From Arabiibacter massiliensis (GTDB lineage: Bacteria; Actinomycetota; Coriobacteriia; Coriobacteriales; Eggerthellaceae): DNA of 64,000 nucleotides. The translations under genes were made by a program, and so were the position numbers. The stretch covers positions 124,001 through 188,000 of the forward strand of contig NZ_LT827021.1 in NCBI RefSeq assembly GCF_900169505.1, written 5' to 3'. The notes beneath the pieces are model-generated. The model saw only the letters and a program-made list of their open reading frames with translations, was not told where the DNA came from and did not search any database. Positions 35,901 through 43,797 of the stretch are shown here, piece by piece (position 1 is the stretch's first letter; the number at the start of each line of letters is the position of its first letter).

Positions 35901-38900
35901 AGAAGGCCGGGCAGAGCGGTCAGAGCATCGTAGGGACGAAGTTCGAACTCTCAGGTGTGGATGGCGCAACGTTCGCCGAGGCGGGCGTCGGCCCGATTTC
36001 CTGGGAGGTCACGGATTCCGAGACCAACCATGTAATCGAGGGAGAGCTTATTGCCGACAGCGTGTACAAGCTCGCCGAGACGGCGCCGGCTCCCGGCTAT
36101 CAGCTGGCCGCCGACGTGTACCTGCAGATGACGAAGAATGGCGACCTGCAGCAGAGCACGTCCGCCGCCGGGCCATGGACGCCGGTGGAGAACAACAAGC
36201 TCACGGTGACGAACGAACTCAACAAATTGTCTATTGCGAAGAAAGACCAGTTCGGCAAATCTGTCTCTGGAGCGACGTTGCAGTTGTTGGAAACGGTCGG
36301 GGATGTGACGAGTCCCATCATTGAGTGGAATACTTCGACCGATAACCCGAAGGACATCACGGGCAAGCTGATCGCCGGCAACGAGTATACGCTCCATGAG
36401 AGCGCGACGCCCGACGGCTACCTGACGGCCGCCGACCAGGTCATCCGCATGACGGCTGCTGGGCAGCTGCAAGTGAAGAACGCCTCCGGCGGCTGGGACG
36501 ACGTGGCGGGCAACGCGCTCGCGTTCGTGAACGAGCTGTCGCTCGCGCACGCGAAGATCGTGAAGACCGAAACGGGCGGCGCGCCGTTCACCGGCGCCAC
36601 GTTCGACCTGTGCAAGAAGAACGGCACCGTCCTCATCGGCGGCATCACGCTCGCGATCGACGGCGACGGGAAGGCGTCGTGGTCGACGCAGAGCGCTTCC
36701 GGCACGAATCCCGACACGGGCGAGCCGTTCAGCGAGGGCCTGGCGAACGGCGAGTATTACTTCGTCGAAACCGCCACGGACAACGACCATGTGCTAGACG
36801 ATGCGACGCACCTCGCGTTCACGCTCGACAACGCGACGCACGGCACGACGGTTGAGAAGGAGGCCGTGAACGAGAAGATGAACGCGTCCATGAGCCTGCT
36901 CAAGGTGGACGCGTCGGCTACCGCGACGCCCGTCGAGGGCGCTGCGTTCGATCTTGCCTACACGCCTGCGGGGTCGACCTCCTCGACGACGACCACGCTG
37001 ACCACCGGATCCGACGGCCTGATCAAGGCCGAGAACCTGGGCAAGGGCAGCTACACCCTCAAGGAGACGGGGACGGACGCCAGCTACAAGAACGGCGGCT
37101 TCGAGGCCACGTTCACGGTGACCGACGGCTGCCAGGACGTGCCGCTCGTCATCGGTAGGGATGCGGTGGGCCAGGCGCCGTATAACCTGACAATCGCCGC
37201 CGACGAGGCACACCTGCTGGCCGGCTCGCTTTCCAACGAGCGCGTGCCCGGCACGGTGAACGTGGAGAAGCAGGATGCGGGCGGCAACGCGCTTGCGGGC
37301 GTGACGTTCGAGGTGCGCAAGGCGTCAGACGACAAGGCGGTCGCCTCGAAGACGACCGATGGCCAGGGCAAAGCGACGTTCGCCGACCTGCCGTGGGATA
37401 GCTACTACCTGGTGGAGACGGCTGTGCCCGCCGGCTACGTGCTCGACGACACGCCTCATGGGTTCGCCATCGGCAAGGGCGTGCTGACCAAGAACTTCAC
37501 CGTTGCCGGCGATGGCGCTATCACGAACAAGCAGAACGAGTTCACGCTTGAGAAATACGCGGCCGGCGACGCGACGGGGCTCTCCGGTGCCACATTCACC
37601 ATCACGGGCACGTTCGCCGACGGCACGGGTGAGGAGACGCGCACGCTGCTCGACGCCGCGCAGTCCGTCACGTGGACGGGCCAGCTCGTGGGCGGCAGCA
37701 CCTACGCTATCACGGAGACCGTCCCGCCGAAGGGCTACCAGACGGTGCCTGCCTTCGACGTCATCATGAACGCGGACGGCACGCTGTCCTTCCCTGGCGC
37801 GCACGAGGGCGTGATGCTTGACGGCACCACCACCATCAAGGTGAGCGATCCCAAGAACACGGCCTCCATCGCGAAGGTAGACGCCGAGGGCGCCAACCTC
37901 GCCGCCGCGCGGTTCAAGCTGTCCGGCACGTTCGCCGACGGCTCCACGGAACGCACGTGGACCTCGACTGCGTCCGACGAACCGCTGGAAGGCTTGCTCG
38001 TCGCTGGCGCGGAATATGTGCTCACTGAGGAAGCCCCGGCTCCCGGCTACACGCTGCCGACCACGCTGCCGGCCACGCTGCGCATGACGAACGACGGCCA
38101 GCTGGAGCGCAAGGACGGCTCCGACTGGGTCGCGGAGGCGGGCAACCGCTTCGTCGTCGAGGACGCTAAGAACGCGCTTACGCTGTCCAAGCAAGATGAG
38201 GGCGGCAATCCCTTGTCAGGTGCTTCGTTCGAGATCAAGGGCACGTTCGCCGACGGTACGACCGGGGTGCGCACGATGCTGGACGGCGCGTCGTCCGCGA
38301 CGTTGACCGGCGAGCTCGTGGCCGGCAACTCCTACACGGTGCACGAGGTCGTGCCGCCCGACGGCTACGTGAAGATGGACGACTTCGCCATCGTCATGAA
38401 CGCCGACGGCACCGTCAAGGCCGACGGCACGCTGCCGGACGGCGTGTCCATCGAGGGTCATGCCATCGTCGTGAAGGACGTGCAGAACACCTTCACGCTT
38501 GCGAAGTACGCCGAGGACGGCACGACAGAGCTGGCGGGTGCCACGTTCGAGATCGCGGGCACGTTCGCAGGCGGCACGGCTGAGGAGACGCGCGAGCTGC
38601 TGAACGGCGCGAAGTCCGAGACGAACCCGGGTATGCTGGTGGGCGGCAATTCCTACACGCTGCACGAGAAGACGCCGCCGGAGGGATACAAGCCGGTGGG
38701 CGACTTCCAGGTGACCATGGGCGCGGACGGCACGCTCTCGCTCGTGGGCACGCCGGACGGCGTGAGCCGTGACGGCAACGCCATCAAGGTGAAGAACGAG
38801 CAGATCAAAGCGTCGCTTGCGAAGGTGGGCGAGGACGGCGGGCTTCTGGCCGGCGCTACGCTGGAACTGGCGGGGAAGTTCGCCAACACGGCTGAGACGA

Positions 38901-41314
38901 AGCTGACCTGGACGTCGTCGGGCACCGAGGCGTGGAACCTCGACGGGAAGCTCATAGCGGGCGAGACGTACACGCTCACCGAGCCGCGCCTGGCCGGGCA
39001 CCTCACGCTGCCCGCCGAAGGCATCGAGTTGGCCGTGGGCGACGACGGCGTCCTGTCCATCACGCGCAACCAGCAGCTCGACGGCACGGACGGCATGGTG
39101 GACGCGGCCTCCCTCGTGGACAACGGCCTGCGGCTCAACCTGCTGAACGTGGCCATCGCGGCCGACGTGGAGCTGACGAAGACGCTCGACGGCGCCGGCG
39201 CGCTTTCGGGCGTGACGTTCGACCTGTACGAGGAGGGCGCCGGCTCTCCCCTGAAGTCCGGCCTCGTCACCGATGCGGACGGCAAGATCAAGGTGGAAGG
39301 CCTTCCCGAGGGCAGCTACTACTTCGTGGAGACGGCCACGGTGGACGGCGCGGTGGTGGACACGGACCACCAGACGTTCACGGTGGGCGAGGGCCAGCAC
39401 CATACGGTGGTCCCCGTGGCCATGGACAACACGAGCTTCAAGACCTCCGTGTCGCTTGCGAAGGTGGACGGCACGAGCGGCGAGGCCCTGGCGGGCGCGC
39501 AGTTCGCCCTGTTCAAGCAGGACGGCAGCGGCGCCTTCCAGCCGGTGGGCTCGCCGGTGTCAACCAACGAGCACGGCATGGTGTCGTTCACGATGGGCGA
39601 GCGGGGCACCTACCGCGTCCAGGAGACGGCCGCGCCCGTGGGCTACGTGTACGACGCGAGCGCGCCCTACACGGCCGAGTTCACGGTGGAGAACACCCGC
39701 GCGTTCCAGAACGAGACGCTCGAGCTGGCGGAGAACGTGGATGCCGCCACGGCGGCGAAGTACGACTTGACGGTGGAGAACGCCCGGTACAAGGACGGCT
39801 TCGTGGCCAACGAGCGCAAGCTGGGCACGGTGACGCTCGCGAAGGCCGACGCCTCCACGGGCGATCCGCTGAACGGCGCCGAGTTCGAGCTGTACGCCGC
39901 GGGCGATCCGGCCACGCTGCTGGGCACTTACACGACCGGCGATCCTGCCGGCGACGGCGTGCTGTCCATCGCGGATTTGGCCTGGGGCGACTACTATCTG
40001 CAAGAGGCGCGGGCCGACGGCTACAAGCTCGATGCGACGCATCGCGAGTTCTCCATCGGCGCGACCGAGCTCTCGATCGACCTCGGCACGGTGGGCAACG
40101 ATCCTATCGTGTTCTCGTTCGACAAGCTCGAGCTGTACGCCGAGAGCTGCTCGGACCCGGTGCTCGGGGCCGAGGACCCGGCGGCCGTGCGCCCGCTGGA
40201 GGGCGCCGAGTTCACGCTGTTCGCCGATGAGGCGTGCACGCAGCCGGTGAAGCTGGCGGACGGCAGCCCCGCAGCGGCGGCGAGCGATGCGGGCGGCCTG
40301 GTGCGCTTCGAGCGCGTGGTGGCCGGATCCTGTTTCGTGAAGGAGACGGCGGTGCCCGACGGGCGCGCCGACAACCCCGTCGTGTACGCGCTCGACATCG
40401 CGACGGACGGCACGGTGACGCGCTTCGCGCCGACGGGCCAGGGCGAGGGCGTGCTCACCCAGGTGGTGAACGACGTGCACCGCGCCGACATCCGCATCAA
40501 GAAGGTGGCGGAGACCGACGAGGGCAAGGTGCTGCCGAACTCGGTGTACGGCCTGTTCAAGCGCGTGGCACCTGCGCCTCGCATGCTCGCGCGGGCCATC
40601 CTTCCGCAGGCAGCTGGCCCCGAGGGCGGCCTGCAGCTCGTCGCCAAGGCCACCACCGGCCCGGACGGCTTCCTCACGTTCAAGGGCATCCTCATGGATA
40701 CCGAGTACGTCATCCAGGAGCTGGTGGCGCCCGACGGCAGCCTCGTGTCGAAGAACCCCGTCAAGCTGACGTTCGCCATGGGGGAGGACGGCGCGCCGCG
40801 CATCGTCGCGTTCGAGGACGGCTCGGGCACGGCCAAGGTGGACGAGAACGGCAACATCGTGTGGCGCGAGCCGCAGGTGATAGTGGGCTTCGCGAAGACT
40901 GACCCGTCGGGCGCGCTGCTCGCGGGCGCGCAGCTGCAGGTGGTGGACGAGGCGGGCGCCGTGGTGGGCGAGCCGTGGACGTCGTCGGCCGACGGGGAGC
41001 ACCTCATCGAGGGCGTGCTCACGGCCGGGAAGACGTACCGCCTGGTGGAGACGCAGGCGCCTACGGGCTACCAGAAGGCGGCCGACGTGGAGTTCACGGT
41101 GGACGATCCTAAGCTCGGGCCCGACGAGGGCCACGTGCAGCACGTGACGATGGTCGACCATCCGCTGCCCGCCGTGCCGGCGAGCCCGAAGCCCGGCGCC
41201 CTCCTGCGCACGGGCGACCCTGCGGCGCAGATGGCGCTGCTCGCGGGAGGCGTGGCCCTGGCCTGCGGAGCCGTGGCCGGCGCCGCCTCGCTCAGGCGCC
41301 GCCGCAAAAGCTGA
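29948..41314 (+). CDS. Giant SpaA/Cna-B repeat surface adhesin, 3788 residues
   Basis: A single uninterrupted gene for a very large secreted wall protein. A signal peptide (1-36, ending AFA) is followed by an acidic Pro/Gly/Ala linker to about 115. Several N-terminal adhesin domains of the collagen-binding/DUF11 type follow, beginning near 479 (EKTGVFNKGEGTVTWTIAV), 615, 761, 902 and 1077. From about 1229 to 3740 there are about 23 SpaA/Cna-B-like repeats of 95-145 residues, each with a Lys-bearing first strand, an L-x-G-A-x-F core, and often a late E-T or E-x-x strand, the residues that form isopeptide bonds in this fold. The C-terminus has LLRTGD, a hydrophobic segment and RRRRKS. It would be a sortase-anchored adhesin or fibre. 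GC falls in 35515-36400. Confidence 0.93.
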   Translation: MASTSLKHATALGRKATAVALAFFIAFMGVPFEAFAAQADPGAEPGSQLAAVGEGEGSEVVETAPPVEGSNAPTGELGADPEPGTGAPSAGEGEGEGPETDGPAGEAPQDPQPRDLTDDEGVLDIALAGLAYVDADGAEALVAADAEGDVDASGVDPQLLADAELRLKATVQPGAVRAGDTFAVSVPQAWCALPASEQLAAANDQLGDRATLALADGALVVTFTEAAAEAVEAFELGLAYPLALADGALKDEPATVELPLQGGAAATLTLPAKPQDAGPAPEDDAVLGAAPMMLAAPASTGTDVTQDTDQLDLGLVTFSYLDAAGKKHEVPVTEDAAGKKHLDFSSVPFASIGKMSMEVDFQILLDDATRAIEKGDYYRYKLPRIFTIADNPTPQNIVAPTGDVLGTFTIVGGVIRVEFAEAVNIDEGNIDIVGGVACEFDLNGDELSSTGPIEEEWTLQTGGTTYVFEAPKSSTDLEGIEKTGVFNKGEGTVTWTIAVGTDPKSAGAPLKGVTVADTYDKAKQERVVVRDAQGNELSVTETPAGFEYTFPDDSTAVAPYELTVTADVADDVLKAAANGEQTLGNEAQMSAPVNSSVTVTGDPHAAGSATVPPFGLDKQGTPLNSSIIAWDIVVNKDAAGSAQNVVVYDRLDQRAAYIDGTLMVGKDKVPVNPNPTPTDQTYALITPDLDNPGSTLMEIHFAGTVSDERHITFDTNINASAQPDETIKFPNTAWMTYNWPRGTGVGPGVAPRPLNIGTDFQVVYLDKETPDYDSHTGVIDWTIKPSTRTGNYTRGVITDDIPADQEFVDGSVVVKRGGVPLSAAELAAVFSRAGSRLTFTFDKTDYDLNDIEISFKTKALNFQNENMVNHEYVNAAHLDVYQGADRKFQADDTARRTFQNEFLAKTSDYSVVDDPSGGSTGYVHYQIVLNKNQMPSKNLKLSDNLGALATQVVDASGAKIDDVPADKWNIATDAAHAIKVTKTEGDTTADVTDATQVAKWIADRKIDASFGDTSACYTVDLWLTLDKAELQRLQKKYGGSFSLRPVNKATASSDTFKGGTPVDVTCTGAADSDDIDNRLVAKSADGSHQADGYLEYRININPNGSDLAGAVITDTPDPSIEIDPDSVALYRAKHEEGGAIAEAVGAAVDASAWTKELAYDAGADRAVLKVGLPDGTASYVLKYRARVVSAPSGNSVTNKVNLVSTDGQEGFDRCEAEVDSSSWGWLTKKAIYKFVKADEFGEKATPIAGIVFKLYEDAARTKLVKTAVSNAQGIVAFYGLEKYTTYYYEEDLASVPGKYQVLAYSEATCQFTTGDAGSSTIASAAVKNKRTTSKVPVEIAKTFEGAGSLNPQSTFKLYLYPNGFNGGKKVAVKVEANADGSYSYADGVGSEELQNRAADGTLVISGLPWGDYGLEEVDPARGYAAYEGMKCFSVAAPAVAGGAWSVNYAPANAPEAVGASAGIENAKTLIAVNKTTPTGNDLAGAVLRIYEDNAGTKGGLAKDPFDSDGPFEYTASRGESFTWEIAGLPAGTYWLSEDTAPTDPDVGRFEDVKFEVDKYGKLSVLSGGGSADVQTIKVVDEANKVSVKKLDQWGAGVAGATLELQKRDGATWVPVPGAAWTPATAVDAAAGHDFGGLERDATYRVVETGTLPAGYVTANHEAQQVIEFTIDEYGKVTNTDLHNGQAFDGANGTFKNSQNGNSFTMRNERIVGHAEFVKHDTTLKDDGTNKTLAGVSFDLYLKGTTGDTLVNTGHFVSDANGKVTTQDSTLKFASDLDTAMAGEPISRGLPEGTYYFKEVATYDDFVFDKDNPLVTDTFTVDGAGQHFTWKSGGSFGDVATVTKDGGIITNEPLNATVLLWKSRTEMQYPGVGATFELRDKATGQVVDRQKTNWGNRVFKNTIKETDSNGNIPTASNFMSGSLLFVNVPEGTYEVVETVPPPGCKLDPTQKIEEVVVTRERANVEYRVDTDGSGWITNEVNEFSVEKAGQSGQSIVGTKFELSGVDGATFAEAGVGPISWEVTDSETNHVIEGELIADSVYKLAETAPAPGYQLAADVYLQMTKNGDLQQSTSAAGPWTPVENNKLTVTNELNKLSIAKKDQFGKSVSGATLQLLETVGDVTSPIIEWNTSTDNPKDITGKLIAGNEYTLHESATPDGYLTAADQVIRMTAAGQLQVKNASGGWDDVAGNALAFVNELSLAHAKIVKTETGGAPFTGATFDLCKKNGTVLIGGITLAIDGDGKASWSTQSASGTNPDTGEPFSEGLANGEYYFVETATDNDHVLDDATHLAFTLDNATHGTTVEKEAVNEKMNASMSLLKVDASATATPVEGAAFDLAYTPAGSTSSTTTTLTTGSDGLIKAENLGKGSYTLKETGTDASYKNGGFEATFTVTDGCQDVPLVIGRDAVGQAPYNLTIAADEAHLLAGSLSNERVPGTVNVEKQDAGGNALAGVTFEVRKASDDKAVASKTTDGQGKATFADLPWDSYYLVETAVPAGYVLDDTPHGFAIGKGVLTKNFTVAGDGAITNKQNEFTLEKYAAGDATGLSGATFTITGTFADGTGEETRTLLDAAQSVTWTGQLVGGSTYAITETVPPKGYQTVPAFDVIMNADGTLSFPGAHEGVMLDGTTTIKVSDPKNTASIAKVDAEGANLAAARFKLSGTFADGSTERTWTSTASDEPLEGLLVAGAEYVLTEEAPAPGYTLPTTLPATLRMTNDGQLERKDGSDWVAEAGNRFVVEDAKNALTLSKQDEGGNPLSGASFEIKGTFADGTTGVRTMLDGASSATLTGELVAGNSYTVHEVVPPDGYVKMDDFAIVMNADGTVKADGTLPDGVSIEGHAIVVKDVQNTFTLAKYAEDGTTELAGATFEIAGTFAGGTAEETRELLNGAKSETNPGMLVGGNSYTLHEKTPPEGYKPVGDFQVTMGADGTLSLVGTPDGVSRDGNAIKVKNEQIKASLAKVGEDGGLLAGATLELAGKFANTAETKLTWTSSGTEAWNLDGKLIAGETYTLTEPRLAGHLTLPAEGIELAVGDDGVLSITRNQQLDGTDGMVDAASLVDNGLRLNLLNVAIAADVELTKTLDGAGALSGVTFDLYEEGAGSPLKSGLVTDADGKIKVEGLPEGSYYFVETATVDGAVVDTDHQTFTVGEGQHHTVVPVAMDNTSFKTSVSLAKVDGTSGEALAGAQFALFKQDGSGAFQPVGSPVSTNEHGMVSFTMGERGTYRVQETAAPVGYVYDASAPYTAEFTVENTRAFQNETLELAENVDAATAAKYDLTVENARYKDGFVANERKLGTVTLAKADASTGDPLNGAEFELYAAGDPATLLGTYTTGDPAGDGVLSIADLAWGDYYLQEARADGYKLDATHREFSIGATELSIDLGTVGNDPIVFSFDKLELYAESCSDPVLGAEDPAAVRPLEGAEFTLFADEACTQPVKLADGSPAAAASDAGGLVRFERVVAGSCFVKETAVPDGRADNPVVYALDIATDGTVTRFAPTGQGEGVLTQVVNDVHRADIRIKKVAETDEGKVLPNSVYGLFKRVAPAPRMLARAILPQAAGPEGGLQLVAKATTGPDGFLTFKGILMDTEYVIQELVAPDGSLVSKNPVKLTFAMGEDGAPRIVAFEDGSGTAKVDENGNIVWREPQVIVGFAKTDPSGALLAGAQLQVVDEAGAVVGEPWTSSADGEHLIEGVLTAGKTYRLVETQAPTGYQKAADVEFTVDDPKLGPDEGHVQHVTMVDHPLPAVPASPKPGALLRTGDPAAQMALLAGGVALACGAVAGAASLRRRRKS

Positions 41315-41317
41315 GAT

Positions 41318-41354
41318 AATGGCATAAAAGGGGACAGTCCCCTTTTATGCCATT
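41318..41354. terminator. Bidirectional terminator, 18-bp palindrome
   Basis: Arms 41318-41335 (AATGGCATAAAAGGGGAC) and 41337-41354 are perfect complements around one central base. The hairpin starts 4 nt after the adhesin stop and directly abuts the stop of the opposite-strand GNAT gene, serving both. On the + strand it is followed by TTATA. Confidence 0.88.
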
Positions 41355-41789
41355 TTATAGGGGTTTCCGCATCCAGACGTGGGGGACGTGCTCATCGAGC
41401 TCCACGTCTCCGTAGCGCTCGTAGCCGACGCGCTCGTAGAACGCGGTGACGCGGCATTGGGCGTGCAGGCGCATCTCGGTCGCGCCGGCTTCGCGCGCCC
41501 TGCGCTCCGCTTCGGCCAAAAGCGCCGCGCCGAAGCCGCGACCGCGCGCTTCGGGCAGCACGGCCAGGCGGCCGAACACCCAGCGGCCCGGCTCATCGGC
41601 GGCGTCGGGGTCGGGGAACGTGCGCGCGCACCCCACGAGCGCGCCGCCGTCGTAGGCGGTCACGTGGATGACGGCGGGATCGTCGTCGATCTCGTCGAAC
41701 TCGTTCGCGAATCCCTGCTCCTCCATGAACACGCGCGTGCGCACCTCTCGCGCGTCCTCGAAGTTCCCCTGCTCGAAGATGAGGCTCAT
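41355..41789 (-). CDS. GNAT family N-acetyltransferase
   Basis: A 144-residue GNAT protein, closest in layout to the YjcF/ElaA-like group: VRTRVFMEEQGFANEFDEIDDD at the start, GCARTFPDP, the acetyl-CoA loop VFGRLAVLPEARGRGFGAALL (R-G-x-G-x-G/A near 85) and the C-terminal HAQCRVTAFYERVGYERYG. It transfers an acetyl group from acetyl-CoA to an unknown small molecule or protein. It is a single gene, convergent with the adhesin. ATG 41789 was chosen because longer frames run into the argS leader. Confidence 0.92.
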   Translation of the reverse strand: MSLIFEQGNFEDAREVRTRVFMEEQGFANEFDEIDDDPAVIHVTAYDGGALVGCARTFPDPDAADEPGRWVFGRLAVLPEARGRGFGAALLAEAERRAREAGATEMRLHAQCRVTAFYERVGYERYGDVELDEHVPHVWMRKPL

Positions 41790-42011
41790 GCTCGGCCAGC
41801 CTTTCCGGTCGCCTTCCCAAGGGGCACACGATACCATAGCGCCGCGAAAACGCCCAACGAAAACCGCTCCGCGCGAGGTCGTGTGGATGTTTTCTGCATA
41901 AGGGGACGGCGCGGCCCCGCTTCGCGGCCCGTGTGCGTCCCGAAAGCGCGAAAAGATGGTAGAATCGGTCGATATGTATGTAGGACTTGCCGAACAGGAA
42001 AGATGCGCATC

Positions 42012-43739
42012 ATGCAAATTCGCGAAGAACTTGAACAGCTGATCGACGCGGCCGTGTCGGCCGCGTGCGAGGACGGCTCCCTCGCGCTCGAGCAGAAGCC
42101 CGAGGCCGCTCTCGAGCGTCCGCGCGACGAGGCCAACGGCGACTGGGCGTCCACCGTGGCCATGCGCTCGGCGAAGCTCGCCAAGAAGAACCCGCGCGAG
42201 ATCGCCCAGATCATCGTCGACCACCTGCCCGAGAACGACCTCGTGCAGAACGTGGACATCGCCGGCCCCGGCTTCATCAACATCCGCCTGGCCCCCGCCG
42301 CGCTGCAGGGCGTGGCCGCCCAGGCGCGCGCCGAGAAGGGCGACTTCGGCCGCGGCACCATCCCCGAGGGGCAGCGCAAGATCAACCTCGAGTACATCTC
42401 CGCGAACCCCACCGGCCCCATGCACGTGGGCCACGGCCGCTGGGCCGCGCTCGGCGACGCCACGGCGCGCGTCATGCGCCACGCGGGCTACGACGTGTTC
42501 GAGGAGTTCTACATCAACGACCACGGCACCCAGATGGACAACTTCGGCGAGTCGGTGGCCGTGCGCTACCAGCAGCTGCTCGGCCGCGACGTCGAGCTGC
42601 CCGAGGCGTGCTACGCCGGCGCCTACGTGAAGGACATCGCGCAGGCCATCATCGACGAGGACGGCGACAAATGGCTCGACGCCGACCCGCAGGAGCGCAT
42701 GGAGAACTTCCGCGACCGCGCCTACGCCTACGAGCTGGCCGAGCAGCACCGCGTGACCGGGCGCTTCGGCACCACGTTCGACTGCTGGTTCTCCGAGAAC
42801 TCGCTCTACGAGCCCGACGAGACGGGCAAGAGCGCGGTGGACCGCAGCCTCGAGGCCATGGACGAGAAGGGCTACATCTACGTCGAGGACGGCGCCACCT
42901 GGTTCAAGTCGAGCGCGTTCGGCGACGAGAAGGACCGCGTGCTCATCAAGGCCAACGGCGAGATGACGTACTTCATGAGCGACGTGGCCTACCATTACAA
43001 CAAGATGGAGCGCGGCTTCGACCACCTCATCAACATCTGGGGCGCCGACCACCACGGCTACATCGCCCGCTGCGAGGCCATGCTTGCGGCCTGGGGCTGG
43101 CCCGGCGCGCTCGAGATCATGCTGGGGCAGCTGGTGAACCTGTTCCGCGACGGCGAGGCCGTGCGCATGTCCAAGCGCACCGGCGAGATGATCACGTTCG
43201 AGGAGCTCATCGACGAGGTGGGCGTGGACGCCACGCGCTACCTGATGCTCGCGAAGTCGAGCGACCAGCCCATCGACTTCGACATCGAGGTGGCGAAGAA
43301 GAAGGACGCCTCCAACCCGGTGTACTACGTGCAGTACGCGCACGCGCGTATCTGCTCCATCCTGCGCAAGGCCGCCGATCCGGCCGACGCCGCGGCCGCG
43401 GAGGCCGGCGAGATGTCGATGGACGACCTGGCCGCGAAGGTGATCCCGGAGGGCGTGGACCTCTTGCCGCTCACGCACGAGTCCGAGCTCGCGCTCATGC
43501 GCAAGATGGACGATTTCGGCCCGCTCGTGGCCCAGGCCGCCCGCGACCGCGCCGCGTTCCGCCTGACGCACTACGCGCAGGACCTCGCGTCGCTGTTCCA
43601 CTCGTTCTACACGAACTGCCACGTCATCGGCGAGGAGCCGGCCCTGCGCGACGCCCGCCTGGCGCTGGTGGACGCCACCCGCATCGTCCTAGCGTTGTCG
43701 CTCGGCCTCCTCGGTGTGAGCGCCCCCGCGAAGATGTAA
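42012..43739 (+). CDS. argS: Arginyl-tRNA synthetase
   Basis: A 575-residue class I arginyl-tRNA synthetase. The N-terminal Add-1 domain covers about 1-110. The HIGH motif appears as NPTGPMHVGHGRWAALGD, the KMSK-like motif as GEAVRMSKRTGEMITFEEL, and the C-terminal DALR anticodon-binding domain as AHARICSI...LTHYAQDLASLFHSFYTNC. Complete and of normal length. AGGAAAGA sits 8 nt before ATG 42012 (MQIREELEQ); the ATG at 42003 is too close to it. A strong terminator follows. Confidence 0.97.
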   Translation: MQIREELEQLIDAAVSAACEDGSLALEQKPEAALERPRDEANGDWASTVAMRSAKLAKKNPREIAQIIVDHLPENDLVQNVDIAGPGFINIRLAPAALQGVAAQARAEKGDFGRGTIPEGQRKINLEYISANPTGPMHVGHGRWAALGDATARVMRHAGYDVFEEFYINDHGTQMDNFGESVAVRYQQLLGRDVELPEACYAGAYVKDIAQAIIDEDGDKWLDADPQERMENFRDRAYAYELAEQHRVTGRFGTTFDCWFSENSLYEPDETGKSAVDRSLEAMDEKGYIYVEDGATWFKSSAFGDEKDRVLIKANGEMTYFMSDVAYHYNKMERGFDHLINIWGADHHGYIARCEAMLAAWGWPGALEIMLGQLVNLFRDGEAVRMSKRTGEMITFEELIDEVGVDATRYLMLAKSSDQPIDFDIEVAKKKDASNPVYYVQYAHARICSILRKAADPADAAAAEAGEMSMDDLAAKVIPEGVDLLPLTHESELALMRKMDDFGPLVAQAARDRAAFRLTHYAQDLASLFHSFYTNCHVIGEEPALRDARLALVDATRIVLALSLGLLGVSAPAKM

Positions 43740-43746
43740 CGGGGAT

Positions 43747-43786
43747 CGAACGAAAAAGGCCGCCCTCGGGCGGCTTTTTTCGTTCT
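43747..43786 (+). terminator. argS terminator
   Basis: GAACGAAAAAGGCCGCC and GGGCGGCTTTTTTCGTTC form a long stem with a CTC loop and a T run. The symmetric A/T flanks let it also serve the convergent antiporter gene. Confidence 0.92.
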
Positions 43787-43797
43787 CGTCTACACGC

